A stretch of DNA of 64,000 nt from Nonomuraea guangzhouensis (GCF_019396345.1 NZ_JAHKRM010000011.1:186001-250000); one strand, 5' to 3'; positions 50,378-59,380 are shown, counted from the first letter of the stretch. Notes: generated from the sequence alone by a model not told the origin. Numbers and translations are program-made.

Positions 50378-51286
50378 ATGCACATCCTCGCTACCGAGGG
50401 GCTGACCAAACGCTTCCCGACCGTCACCGCACTCGACCAGCTGACGGTCACCGTCGGGGCCGGCGTCACCGGCCTGGTCGGGGCGAACGGCGCGGGCAAG
50501 TCGACGCTGATCAAGATCCTGCTGGGCCTGCTGCCACCGACCGGGGGCGGCGCGCGCGTGCTCGATCTCGATGTGACCACGCAGGGCGCCGAGATCCGCA
50601 GGTTCGTCGGTTACATGCCCGAGCACGAATGCCTCCCCCCTGACGTGTCCGCCACCGAGTTGGTCGTCCACCTCGCCCAGATGTCCGGGCTGCCGCGCAC
50701 GGCCGCCCGAGAGCGCGCCGCCGACGTGCTGCGCCACGTGGGGCTGGCCGAGGAGCGCTACCGCGCCATCGGCGGCTACTCCACCGGCATGAAGCAGCGC
50801 GTCAAGCTCGCCCAGGCGCTCGTCCACGACCCCAAGCTGATCTTCCTCGACGAGCCGACCAATGGGCTCGATCCGCGTGGCCGCGACGAGATGCTGGCTC
50901 TGATCAGGCGCATCGGCACCGACTTCGGCATCAGCGTGCTCGTCACCTCGCACCTGCTCGGCGAGCTGGAGCGGATCTGCGACCACGTGATCGTCATCGA
51001 CGCGGGCCGGCTGCTGCGCTCGTCCGCGATCGCCGAGTTCACCCAGGCCACGCAGACCGTCACGGTCGAGGTCGAGGAGGGCACACAGCCGCTCGCCGAG
51101 CGGCTGTCCGAGCTCGGCCACACGGCCACCCAGCACGGCCGCCTGCTGGTGGTCGAGGTGACGGGTCCGGAGACGTTCGACGCGATCCGCGACGCGACCG
51201 TCGATCTCGATCTCTGCCTGATCCGGCTGGAACAGGGCCGACACCGCATCGAGGACGTCTTCAGGGAGGAGGCGGCGAATGTCTGA
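50378..51286 (+). CDS. ABC transporter ATP-binding protein
   Basis: 302 residues. Walker A is GLVGANGAGKST (residues ~33-44), the ABC signature region reads YSTGMKQRVKLAQALVHDP (STGMKQ in place of LSGGQ, common in this export group), and Walker B is LIFLDEPTNGLDP. A ~75-residue C-terminal domain follows. It energises an export or membrane-maintenance transporter with the permease encoded by the next gene, which it overlaps by 8 nt. It is the first of a four-gene ATPase-permease-ATPase-permease run. Confidence 0.95.
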   Translation: MHILATEGLTKRFPTVTALDQLTVTVGAGVTGLVGANGAGKSTLIKILLGLLPPTGGGARVLDLDVTTQGAEIRRFVGYMPEHECLPPDVSATELVVHLAQMSGLPRTAARERAADVLRHVGLAEERYRAIGGYSTGMKQRVKLAQALVHDPKLIFLDEPTNGLDPRGRDEMLALIRRIGTDFGISVLVTSHLLGELERICDHVIVIDAGRLLRSSAIAEFTQATQTVTVEVEEGTQPLAERLSELGHTATQHGRLLVVEVTGPETFDAIRDATVDLDLCLIRLEQGRHRIEDVFREEAANV

Positions 51287-52139
51287 GATCTATGACATCG
51301 GTTACCGCCACTACGACGGTCCGCGACTGGGCCGCGGCTACTCGACGCGCGCTCTGACCGTCCACAGCCTGCGCGGCGTCTTCGGCCTCGGCCGTACGGC
51401 GCGCAGCAAGATCATGCCGTTCGCCCTGGGCGTCATCATGCTGCTGCCCGCGGTCGTGTCGATCGCGATGATGGCCCTGATGAAGCGGCACGGAATGAGC
51501 TACAGCAGCCTCGCGGTCTCCATGCAGACGGTCCTGGCGATCTTCCTTGCCTCGCAGTCGCCGACGGTCGTCGCGCCCGACCTGCGCTACCGGGTGTTGC
51601 CTTTGTACCTGTCACGGCCGGTCACGATCGCCGAGTACGTGACCGCCAAGGTCATCGCCATGACCGTGGCGCTGTTCCTGCTGATCGCGCTGCCACTGAC
51701 GCTGATCTACGTGAGCGAGCTGGTCATCGACCTCGACGGGCCGCCACAGACCAAGGAATACCTCGGGGCCATGGCCATGGCTCTGCTGCTGTCGATCCTG
51801 CTGTCGTCGTTCGGCCTGGCCCTCGCCTCGCTGACGCCCAGGCGCGGGCTCGGCGTCGCCTCCATCATCGCCGTCTACCTGCTGACCTCGGCCTCCGTCC
51901 CGGTCATCTACGGCACGCTGGAGTCGACGGGCAACGACTCGGGGGCCCTCTGGGCCTGGCTGGTCAACCCGTTCTGGCTGGTGGACGCCGTACAGGTGTG
52001 GCTGTTCGACACCACGCCCAACGCGCTGGACGGCAGCGGCTACCCGCCGGGGCCCGCCCCGGCGATCATCGTGGTGGTGCTCATCGCGATCGGACTGGGG
52101 GCGCTCGCGGCGCGCTACCGGAAGGCGGCCGCCCGATGA
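51279..52139 (+). CDS. ABC transporter permease (ABC-2 type)
   Basis: 286 residues with about six membrane helices: IMPFALGVIMLLPAVVSIAMMAL, AVSMQTVLAIFLASQ, VIAMTVALFLLIALPLTLIYV, MALLLSILLSSFGLALASL, GVASIIAVYLLTSASVPVIYG, and a C-terminal IIVVVLIAIGLGALAARY. The N-terminus YDIGYRHYDGPRLGR is a conserved cytoplasmic segment of this actinobacterial permease group. It overlaps both neighbouring ATPase genes, so stoichiometric coupled expression is likely. The transported substrate is unknown. Confidence 0.9.
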   Translation: MSEIYDIGYRHYDGPRLGRGYSTRALTVHSLRGVFGLGRTARSKIMPFALGVIMLLPAVVSIAMMALMKRHGMSYSSLAVSMQTVLAIFLASQSPTVVAPDLRYRVLPLYLSRPVTIAEYVTAKVIAMTVALFLLIALPLTLIYVSELVIDLDGPPQTKEYLGAMAMALLLSILLSSFGLALASLTPRRGLGVASIIAVYLLTSASVPVIYGTLESTGNDSGALWAWLVNPFWLVDAVQVWLFDTTPNALDGSGYPPGPAPAIIVVVLIAIGLGALAARYRKAAAR

Positions 52140-53050
52140 ACATCGAGCTCGCACAGGTCTCGCGCTGGTACGGCAACGTGGTGGCGGTCAACGACGTCAC
52201 GATGACGATCCGCCCCGGCGTCACCGGCCTGCTCGGCCCCAACGGCGCGGGCAAGTCGACGCTGCTGCACATGATGGCCGGGTTCCTGGCCCCCTCGGGG
52301 GGCACGGTGACGATGGACGGCACCCGGATCTGGAAAAATCATCACATCTACCGGAACATCGGCCTGGTTCCTGAACGGGAGGGTGTCTACGGGTTCCTCA
52401 CCGGCTGGCAGTTCGTCCTGTCCGCCGCCAGACTGCACGGCCTGCCCGATCCGATCGAGGCCGCCCGCAAGGCGCTGGCCACGGTCGAGATGGAGGAGCC
52501 CAAGGACCGCCGCGTCGAGACCTACTCCAAGGGCATGCGCCAGCGGGTGAAGGTCGCCGCCGCGCTCGTCCACGACCCGCCGGTGCTGCTGCTCGACGAG
52601 CCGTTCAACGGCATGGACCCGCGCCAGCGGATGCACCTGATGGACCTGATCCGCTCCATGGGCACGGCGGGCAAGACGATCCTGTTCAGCTCGCACATCC
52701 TGGAAGAGGTCGAGCGGGTCGCCCAGCAGATCGAGGTACTGGTCGCGGGCAGGCACGCCGCCTCGGGCAACTTCCGCGAGATCCGCCGCCTGATGACCGA
52801 CCGGCCGCACCTGTTCAGGATCCGGTCGAGCGACGACAGGAAGCTCGCCGCCGCCCTGATGCTCGACAGCTCGGCGGGCGGCGTGGCGCTCGGCCCCGAC
52901 GGACTGGAGGTCCAGGCGGCCGAGTTCCGGCGCTTCGCGCGACTGCTGCCCCGCGTCGCCCGGACCGAAGGCATCCACCTGCACCAGGTCTCCCCCGCCG
53001 ACGAGGACCTGGAGAGCGTGTTCGCCTACCTGATCAACCGGAGTACTTGA
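52136..53050 (+). CDS. ABC transporter ATP-binding protein
   Basis: 304 residues from the ATG at 52136 (ATGA overlap with the permease stop). Walker A is GLLGPNGAGKST (residues ~32-43), the signature region is YSKGMRQRVKVAAALVHDP, and Walker B is VLLLDEPFNGMDP. The C-terminal ~80 residues form an accessory domain like that of the ATPase at 50378, so the two pairs look like an ancient duplication. It should pair with the permease that follows. Confidence 0.95.
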   Translation: MNIELAQVSRWYGNVVAVNDVTMTIRPGVTGLLGPNGAGKSTLLHMMAGFLAPSGGTVTMDGTRIWKNHHIYRNIGLVPEREGVYGFLTGWQFVLSAARLHGLPDPIEAARKALATVEMEEPKDRRVETYSKGMRQRVKVAAALVHDPPVLLLDEPFNGMDPRQRMHLMDLIRSMGTAGKTILFSSHILEEVERVAQQIEVLVAGRHAASGNFREIRRLMTDRPHLFRIRSSDDRKLAAALMLDSSAGGVALGPDGLEVQAAEFRRFARLLPRVARTEGIHLHQVSPADEDLESVFAYLINRST

Positions 53051-53766
53051 TGAATACGGTGGTTGCAGGGATCACGTATAGGGCGCTGTTGGGCCGGCGC
53101 AGGATCGTTCTGCTGCTTCTGCTGCCGCTTGCGCTGATCGCCTTGGCGGTCATGCTGCGCCTGTTCGGCGGCAACGACCCGCACTCGGCCCAACTGCTGA
53201 TGGACAACTTCGCCATCGCTGTAATGCTCCCGTTGCTCGGCCTCATCGCGGGAACCGGGGTGATCGCCCCGGAGATCGACGACGGCACGATCATCCACCT
53301 GATGTCCAAGCCGATCTCGCGGCCGGTCATCACGCAGACGAAGTTCCTGGTGGCCGCCTCGCTGATAGCGGTGTTCGCGGCGGTCCCGACGTACTTCTCG
53401 GCGTGGCTGCTGGTGGGCAACGAGGACGGCCTCGCGGCGGGCTACGCGCTCGGCGCGCTGGTCGCGGGCATCGCCTACGTCGCGGTGTTCCTGCTACTCG
53501 GCACCATCACCCGCCACGCGGTCACGATCGGGATCATCTACGCGCTGCTGTGGGAGACGGTGGTCGGCACGGTCGTGCCGGGAGCTCAGAAGTTCTCCAT
53601 CCAGCAGTGGGGCAAGACGATCGCGATCCAGATCTCCGACAACCCGTTCCTGACGGCCAACGTGACGCTCGGCTTCGCCATCCCGGCGCTGATCATCGTG
53701 ACGCTGGGCGCGGTGCTCTGGGCGGGACAGCGGCTGCGTGTCTTCGCCCTCACGGGCGACGAATAG
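53050..53766 (+). CDS. ABC transporter permease (ABC-2 type)
   Basis: 238 residues from the ATG at 53050, overlapping the previous stop by 1 nt (TGATG). About six membrane helices are visible, including IVLLLLLPLALIALAVMLRLF, FAIAVMLPLLGLIAGTGVIA, AGIAYVAVFLLLGTITRHAV and AIPALIIVTLGAVLWAG. The motif GVIAPEIDDGTIIHLMSKPISR is characteristic of ABC-2 permeases and is cytoplasmic. It completes the second ATPase-permease pair. The 3' end overlaps the convergent ligase gene by 17 nt. Confidence 0.9.
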   Translation: MNTVVAGITYRALLGRRRIVLLLLLPLALIALAVMLRLFGGNDPHSAQLLMDNFAIAVMLPLLGLIAGTGVIAPEIDDGTIIHLMSKPISRPVITQTKFLVAASLIAVFAAVPTYFSAWLLVGNEDGLAAGYALGALVAGIAYVAVFLLLGTITRHAVTIGIIYALLWETVVGTVVPGAQKFSIQQWGKTIAIQISDNPFLTANVTLGFAIPALIIVTLGAVLWAGQRLRVFALTGDE

Positions 53767-55234
53767 CCGCACGCAGCGCCGCCCGGTCGAGCTTGCGCCT
53801 GCTGGATCGCGGGAAGTCCGCGAGCACCGCGATCCGGTCGGGCAGCGCGCCCGCGTCGACCAGCGCGGGCAGCCGGGCGCGTACGGCCGCCTCCTGGAAG
53901 CCGTCGCCGGGCACCAGCGCCAGCACGACCTCCTCGTCACCGGTGACCGGATCGGCCAGGCCGACGATCGCGGCGTCGGCCACGCCGGGCAGCGCCGCGA
54001 TGGCCGGTTCGTACAGGCTCGGGTAGATGTTGAACCCGTCGCGAAGGATCATGTCCTTCTTCCGGCCGAGCAGCACGAGGCGGCCCTGTCCGTCCAGACG
54101 GACCAGGTCACCGGTGGCCACCTCGTCGCGCGGCGGCTCGCCCAGATAGCCGCGCGCCAGGTGCGGGCCGCTGACGACCAGCTCCTGGTCCTCGGTGAAC
54201 CGCACGCCGACCCCCGGCAGCGGCGCGCCGAGCAGGTCTCCCTCGGCGCAGGCCAGCTTCTCCGCCGCGCTCGCCAGTGCGATCGGCAGCGCCTCCGTCA
54301 TGGCGTAGATGCTCAGCACGTCCGCGCCGGGCGCGGCGGCGATCGCCTTCCGCAGTACGGCCGGCGGCGCGGGAGCCGAGCCGAGCAGCAGGTGACGCAG
54401 GCTCTCCGGCAGCCGCTCCACCCGCTCGACGAGGGCGGCCAGCTCGACGGGCACACAGTACAGGTGGGTCACCCCGCGCTCGAAGATCAGCTTGTCCGGG
54501 CCGGGCATCGACCAGGTGGCGCCGCCGATGAGCGCGGGCAGGCCCAGCATCAGGCCGTCGGTGTGGACGACGTCGCCGGGCTCGACGGGGAAGCGGTCCC
54601 TGAAGATCTCCAGCCCGGCGGCGAGGGACGAGCGGGTGTGCACGACGGCCCTGGGGTGCGCGGTGGTGCCGGAGGTGAAGATCACCGCCGCCGGATCGTC
54701 CGCGCTCGTGTCAGTGCCGGTGCCGGTCGGGGGTCCGTTCAGGCCGCGTAACCGTACGGCGTCCTTGGGCACGCCGGGCAGCCAGCGACCGGTGTAGGCG
54801 TGACGCAGCCCCAGCTCCGGCAACGGATCGCGGAGACCGGGCAGGAGCACACCCCGGCGCCTGGCCAGGGCGCGCAGTGGCGCGAACGACGTGACGGCGT
54901 ACAGCAGCGACCCCGCCACCACCCAGCGCGGCCGGGCCAGCCGGAGCCGGGCCTGCAGGATCTCCGGCGCGAGACCGGGATCGGCGAGCACCAGCACCCC
55001 GCCTGCGGCGACCACGCCCAGCGCCACGGCGATCGCGTCCGGCGAGGGCTCGACGGCGTAGAGCACGCCGTCCCCGCGCGCGAGCCCCTCGGCCACCAGC
55101 CGGTCGCGGATGCGCAGCGCCCGCTCACGCAGCCCGCCGAACGTCAGCTCCCGTCCCCGCGCCCCCACGATCGCCGTCGCCCCCGGCGTACGCTCGCAGG
55201 CGGCGAACACCTGAGCCAGCAGATCGCTACCCAT
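53750..55234 (-). CDS. Class I adenylate-forming enzyme (acyl-CoA synthetase / AMP ligase family)
   Basis: 494 residues; GAGGGAG precedes the ATG. The phosphate-binding loop reads VIFTSGTTAHPRAVVHT (residues ~176-192), followed by YAMTEALP (A5), ATGDLVRLDGQGRLVLLGRKKDMILRDGFNIYP (A7/A8) and the catalytic lysine region PRSSRRKLDRAAL at the C-terminus. All elements for adenylation are present. It probably activates a carboxylic acid as an acyl-AMP for transfer to CoA, a carrier or an amine. Carrier-protein genes are absent nearby. It follows the GNAT-fold gene by 9 nt in a three-gene leftward cassette. Confidence 0.9.
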   Translation of the reverse strand: MGSDLLAQVFAACERTPGATAIVGARGRELTFGGLRERALRIRDRLVAEGLARGDGVLYAVEPSPDAIAVALGVVAAGGVLVLADPGLAPEILQARLRLARPRWVVAGSLLYAVTSFAPLRALARRRGVLLPGLRDPLPELGLRHAYTGRWLPGVPKDAVRLRGLNGPPTGTGTDTSADDPAAVIFTSGTTAHPRAVVHTRSSLAAGLEIFRDRFPVEPGDVVHTDGLMLGLPALIGGATWSMPGPDKLIFERGVTHLYCVPVELAALVERVERLPESLRHLLLGSAPAPPAVLRKAIAAAPGADVLSIYAMTEALPIALASAAEKLACAEGDLLGAPLPGVGVRFTEDQELVVSGPHLARGYLGEPPRDEVATGDLVRLDGQGRLVLLGRKKDMILRDGFNIYPSLYEPAIAALPGVADAAIVGLADPVTGDEEVVLALVPGDGFQEAAVRARLPALVDAGALPDRIAVLADFPRSSRRKLDRAALRAAIRRP

Positions 55235-55243
55235 CCCACTCCC

Positions 55244-56347
55244 TCAAAGCTCGTAACGCCGCATGACCGGCACCGCGACCCGATCGAGCAGCCAGGCCAG
55301 CACCACCCAGCCCGTACGACGCCGCCACGGCAGATGCCCGACATGCACGGCCCGGTACTCGGTCTCCGGCACCCCGCCACGCAACCGCTTGAACTCCCCC
55401 GCACCAGCACTGTCGTTGACCGCGAGCCCCTCGTCCACCGCGATCTGGTAGACCAGCGCGCTCAGCATCCGATACAGCCCGACCTGCTGCGGCAGCGCGG
55501 TGTCGTACCCGAAGATCGGCGTGGTCAGCGTCCCGTCACGGTGGAAGTAGCCGAGCACCCCGGAGATCCGCCCGTCCCTGGCCAGCGCCCAGTAGGTGAT
55601 CGTCCCCGCCCGCATGGTCTCGCGGACGAACCGCTCGGTGAACTGCGGATTGTTCCGCGAGTACTTATCCAGATAAAGCAGGTTATAAAGCTCGACCACC
55701 CGAGCCGCGTCATCCTCGCCCGGCCGCACCACCTCATACCCCCGGCGCTCGATCAGCCGCAGATCACGCCGCCACTTCTTGCGCTGCCTGGCCCCCTGCT
55801 CCCCCGGCCGCACCAGGTAGATCCGCCGCCCCGGCACCATCACACAGCCGTCGATCCGCCGGTTCACCGAGCAGAACCCGACGGCGTGCCCGGGGAACCG
55901 CTCGCGCAGGAACCGGATGGCCGCCTGCTCGTGGGCGGGCTCGATCGCCGGATAGAGGTTCGTGGACAGCAGCCAGTTGTTGACCAGCACCACCCGGTCC
56001 AACTCCGACCACCGGCACAGCGCCCCCAGCGCGGACAGCGCCGCCGCCAGCACCGCGCGCAGCACCCCGCTGCCGAGCACGCGCAGCTCCTCACCGGCAT
56101 AGGTCACATAATGCGTGTACGGCGAGCACACCCACGCGTTCCCCTGCTCACCGTCGTTGACCGACACCGGCAGCACCACGCGCCCGTCCACCAGCAGAAC
56201 CCCGTAGGTCGTGGCCACATTGCCGACGAACGCCTCGGTCCCGCCCTCGACCAGCGGCACCAGGTAGTCCCGCGCGTAGGCCCCGTCCTCGGTCTCGGGC
56301 CAGGGCAACTCGCCGAGGTCGTCCCTCGTGTACAGCTCGGCCTTCAC
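55244..56347 (-). CDS. GNAT-fold acyltransferase-like protein
   Basis: 367 residues from the GTG at 56347, which overlaps the ATP-grasp stop (GTGA). The C-terminal ~200 residues show a GNAT/FemAB-like acyltransferase pattern: KKWRRDLRLIERRGYEVV, then VVELYNLLYLDKYSRNNPQFTERFV, ITYWALARDGRISGVLGYFHRDGTLTTPIFGYDT and VNDSAGAGEFKRLRGGVPE. The N-terminal ~150 residues are a second domain, so a double-GNAT or FemAB arrangement is possible. FemAB-type proteins use aminoacyl-tRNA and GNATs use acyl-CoA; which applies is unknown. It sits between a putative amide ligase and an acid-activating enzyme. Confidence 0.75.
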   Translation of the reverse strand: MKAELYTRDDLGELPWPETEDGAYARDYLVPLVEGGTEAFVGNVATTYGVLLVDGRVVLPVSVNDGEQGNAWVCSPYTHYVTYAGEELRVLGSGVLRAVLAAALSALGALCRWSELDRVVLVNNWLLSTNLYPAIEPAHEQAAIRFLRERFPGHAVGFCSVNRRIDGCVMVPGRRIYLVRPGEQGARQRKKWRRDLRLIERRGYEVVRPGEDDAARVVELYNLLYLDKYSRNNPQFTERFVRETMRAGTITYWALARDGRISGVLGYFHRDGTLTTPIFGYDTALPQQVGLYRMLSALVYQIAVDEGLAVNDSAGAGEFKRLRGGVPETEYRAVHVGHLPWRRRTGWVVLAWLLDRVAVPVMRRYEL

Positions 56348-57453
56348 TGACCGTTCCACTCGATGTCGTACGTCGAGCACTCGATCAGCGACCGCCGCGT
56401 CCACAGCGAGCGGATCCAGTTCTCCCACAGCACCCCGAACTGCGCCGCGAACGGCCCCCGATCGCCCTTCACCGCGATCACGTCGTCAGCGGACGAGACC
56501 ACGCTCGCCCACCGGCGCAGCTCCGGCCAGGACCGCACGCCGGCCAGCCCGAACCCGAGCATCGCCAGCCCGATCATCGCCCGCGCACCGGGCGCGGGTC
56601 GCAACGGCTCGTCCGGCAGGTCACCGAGCAACACCCCGGCCAGCTCGTCACCCAGCAGATGGACCCCGCTGGTGGCCCGCGGATTGCACTCCATCGGCAC
56701 CACCCGGTCACCGGCCATGAAATCGAAGGCGATCTGCCCGCTGAACCCGGCCCGCTCCACGAACCGCGTCACCCAGCCATCCACCTCGGCATGCTCCACC
56801 GGCTCAAAACTGACACAAGCCCCGGAAGCCGTGAACTCCACCGCGTACGCGGCATGAGCCACCACCCTGCCCTTGACGGCCACGGAGTACGTGCAGATCT
56901 GCTCCCCACCGAGCAACTCCTGAGCCACCCAGGGCCCCTCGCCCGCCCTTAACGCGATATTTCCCCGCACCACCTGCACCTTCGTACCAAAGCGCGAAAA
57001 AACCGGCTTCAGGACGAAGGGACGTTGAACCCCCACCAGGGCGTCCTGCGACGTCACCAGCACCGTCTCCGGCACCGGCAGCCCGAACCCCTTCGCCAGC
57101 TGGACGAACTCCCACTTGCTGTGCAACGCCCGCAGCGTCCCGAGCGGCTCGGCCAGCACCTCGCAGTGCAGCCGCTTCCGCCCACGGGCGACCCAGAAGA
57201 TCTCCTCGCAGGTGGGTACGACCAGCCGCACGCCCTCCAACTTGACGATGTCGGCCAGCGCGTCGGCGAACGCCTCAGGGGCCCGGTTGGGCGGCGGCAC
57301 CCGATGGCTCACCGCCACGGCCGCGGACCGCGCGCAGAGCTGCGCCCGCGAGCTCTCGGCCACCACGACCCGCACGCCCGACCTGGCGAACTTCCTGGCC
57401 AGGTCCAACGCCACAGGGGCCCGCCCACCGGTGATCAGCACAGTCACGCTCAC
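56344..57453 (-). CDS. ATP-grasp domain protein
   Basis: 369 residues; the GTG at 57453 is preferred, with GTGs at 57447 and 57441 as alternatives. The N-terminal VTVLITGGRAPVALDLARKFARSGVRVVVAESS is a Rossmann-like preATP-grasp domain. The ATP-grasp core follows: FVLKPVFSRFG (ATP-binding Lys), WVAQELLGGEQICTYSVAV, and the metal/ATP residues in IAFDFMAGDRVVPMECNPRATSG. Such enzymes make amide or thioester bonds through acyl-phosphates; the substrate is unknown. Its first codons begin 17 bp after the glmM terminator, so the cassette promoter is not obvious. Confidence 0.88.
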   Translation of the reverse strand: MSVTVLITGGRAPVALDLARKFARSGVRVVVAESSRAQLCARSAAVAVSHRVPPPNRAPEAFADALADIVKLEGVRLVVPTCEEIFWVARGRKRLHCEVLAEPLGTLRALHSKWEFVQLAKGFGLPVPETVLVTSQDALVGVQRPFVLKPVFSRFGTKVQVVRGNIALRAGEGPWVAQELLGGEQICTYSVAVKGRVVAHAAYAVEFTASGACVSFEPVEHAEVDGWVTRFVERAGFSGQIAFDFMAGDRVVPMECNPRATSGVHLLGDELAGVLLGDLPDEPLRPAPGARAMIGLAMLGFGLAGVRSWPELRRWASVVSSADDVIAVKGDRGPFAAQFGVLWENWIRSLWTRRSLIECSTYDIEWNGQ

Positions 57454-57469
57454 CAGCCGCAGGATACGC

Positions 57470-57500
57470 GTGGGGGGCACGGCGGTGCCGTGCCCCCCAC
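57470..57500 (-). terminator. Terminator of the rplM-rpsI-glmM operon
   Basis: Perfect 14-bp GC-rich arms (57470-57483 and 57487-57500) close a 3-nt loop, 11 bp beyond the glmM stop. This is one of the strongest hairpins in the window and separates the housekeeping operon from the ATP-grasp cassette. Confidence 0.85.
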
Positions 57501-57510
57501 AGGAAGAACC

Positions 57511-58857
57511 TCAGACGCAGGCGACCCGCACCACGTCGGCCAGCCGGCCCGCGACCTCGGAGGCGTGCTCCTCGGACGAGGCCTCGACCATCACGCGGAT
57601 CATCGGCTCGGTGCCGCTGGGCCTGATCAGCACCCTGCCGGTCTCGCCCAGCTCCTTCTCCGCCAGCGCGACGGCCTCGGTGAGCTCGGGCACCGACGCC
57701 TTGCCCCGGTCCACGTCCTTGACGTTGATCAGGATCTGCGGCAACGGTGTCATCACCGCGGCCAGCTCGCGCAGCGACTTGCCCGACCTGGCCACGACCG
57801 AGAGCAGGTGCAGCGAGGTGAGCAGACCGTCTCCGGTGGTGGCGTGGTCGAGCATGATGACGTGACCCGACTGCTCGCCACCGAGGTTGTAGCCGCCGGA
57901 CTTCATGCGTTCGAGCACGTAGCGGTCGCCCACCGCGGTCTCCACCACGTGGATGCCCGCGTCACGCATGGCCAGCTTGAAGCCCAGGTTGGACATCACG
58001 GTCGCGACCACGGTGTCGTTGGCCAGCGTGCCCTCGGCGTGCATGTCGGCCGCGAGGATCGCCATGATCTGGTCGCCGTCGATGATCGCACCGGTGTGAT
58101 CGACCGCCAGGCAGCGGTCGGCGTCGCCGTCGTAGGCGATGCCGAGGTCGGCGCCGCGTGAAACGACCACCTGCTGCAGTTTGGGCAGGTGGGTGGAGCC
58201 GTAGCCGGCGTTGATGTTGAGGCCGTCGGGCCGCGCGCCGATCGCCTCCACCCTGGCTCCGGAGCGCACCAGCGCCTCGGGGGCGACCATGTGGGCCGCG
58301 CCGTGAGCGCAGTCGACGACGATGTCGAGCCCGTCGAGCCGGCCGCTGACGGTGGTCAGCACATGGGAGATGTAACGGTCGGCCTCACCGTACGCGTCGC
58401 GCACCCGGCCCACGGCGGAGCCGACGGGAAAGGTCCAGTCCTCGCCGAGCCGGCGCTCGATCTCGTCCTCGACCGCGTCGGACAGCTTGAAGCCGCCGCG
58501 GGCCAGGAACTTGATGCCGTTGTCCGGCGCCGGATTGTGCGAGGCCGACAGCATGACGCCGAGGTCGGCGCCGAGTGCGGCGGTGAGGTAGGCGACGGCC
58601 GGGGTGGGCAGCACGCCGAGGCGCAGCACATCCACTCCGGACGACGCAAGGCCGGCGACCACGGCGGCCTCGAGGAACTCCCCCGAGGCACGCGGGTCCC
58701 GGCCTACGACGGCCACAGGACGACGTCCTGTGGCCGCGAACGCGCCCGCATCGCCGAGGACGTGAGCCGCCGCGACCGAAAGGTCCATGGCGAGCTCCGC
58801 CGTGAGATCGCGACCAGCGACCCCACGAACCCCGTCGGTGCCGAAAAGGCGCGCCAA
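57511..58857 (-). CDS. glmM: Phosphoglucosamine mutase
   Basis: 448 residues from a TTG at 58857, 1 nt after the rpsI stop. GlmM converts glucosamine-6-phosphate to glucosamine-1-phosphate for UDP-GlcNAc and the cell wall. The start LARLFGTDGVRGVA, the phosphoserine motif MLSASHNPAPDNG (residues ~98-110), the metal-binding YDGDADRCLAVD and the sugar-phosphate loop LIRPSGTEPMIRVMVEA are all present. Length is normal. The TTG start and tight spacing mean its translation probably depends on rpsI. Confidence 0.97.
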   Translation of the reverse strand: MARLFGTDGVRGVAGRDLTAELAMDLSVAAAHVLGDAGAFAATGRRPVAVVGRDPRASGEFLEAAVVAGLASSGVDVLRLGVLPTPAVAYLTAALGADLGVMLSASHNPAPDNGIKFLARGGFKLSDAVEDEIERRLGEDWTFPVGSAVGRVRDAYGEADRYISHVLTTVSGRLDGLDIVVDCAHGAAHMVAPEALVRSGARVEAIGARPDGLNINAGYGSTHLPKLQQVVVSRGADLGIAYDGDADRCLAVDHTGAIIDGDQIMAILAADMHAEGTLANDTVVATVMSNLGFKLAMRDAGIHVVETAVGDRYVLERMKSGGYNLGGEQSGHVIMLDHATTGDGLLTSLHLLSVVARSGKSLRELAAVMTPLPQILINVKDVDRGKASVPELTEAVALAEKELGETGRVLIRPSGTEPMIRVMVEASSEEHASEVAGRLADVVRVACV

Positions 58858-58858
58858 T

Positions 58859-59380
58859 TTAGCGCTTGCTGTACTGCGGAGCCTTGCGGGCCTTCTTGAG
58901 GCCGTACTTCTTCCGCTCCGTGGCGCGGGCGTCACGGGTGAGGAAGCCGGCCTTCTTGAGAGGCGCTCGGTTGACATCGACATCAAGGATCGCCAGCGCA
59001 CGGGACAGGCCCATGCGGAGCGCGCCGGCCTGGCCGGTCACGCCGCCACCGTCGATGCGCGCGATGACGTCGAACGCCTCTTCGGCACCGAGCACCACGA
59101 AGGGCTCGTTGACGATCTGCTGGTGGACCTTGTTGGGGAAGTAGGTGTCCAGCGAACGACCGTTGATCGTCCACTTGCCGGTGCCAGGGACGATGCGCAC
59201 GCGGGCGATCGCCTCCTTCCGGCGGCCGGTTCCGTACGAGTTGCCCGTGGTGACGGGCTTACGCACGGGAGCGTCAGCGCTGGCGGTGGACTCGGTGGTG
59301 TACTCGGAAGGGAACTCCTCGCCGGAGAAGCCTTCCACCTCGGCCTCGACGGCCGTCTCGACACCGGTGGGCTCAGCCAC
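58859..59380 (-). CDS. rpsI: 30S ribosomal protein S9 (uS9)
   Basis: 173 residues. The first ~45 residues are an acidic extension (VETAVEAEVEGFSGEEF) not present in E. coli. The conserved S9 core follows, with GTGRRKEAIARVRIVPGTGKWTINGRSLDTYF, GQAGALRMGLSRAL and the C-terminal tail KKARKAPQYSKR that reaches the ribosomal P site. It follows rplM by 25 bp in the classic L13-S9 operon. Confidence 0.97.
   Translation of the reverse strand: MAEPTGVETAVEAEVEGFSGEEFPSEYTTESTASADAPVRKPVTTGNSYGTGRRKEAIARVRIVPGTGKWTINGRSLDTYFPNKVHQQIVNEPFVVLGAEEAFDVIARIDGGGVTGQAGALRMGLSRALAILDVDVNRAPLKKAGFLTRDARATERKKYGLKKARKAPQYSKR

Noticed and set aside
54800..56350. 516-codon frame opposite the GNAT-fold and ligase genes
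   Set aside because: The product is His/Pro/Gln/Arg-rich low complexity and spans two real genes on the other strand.
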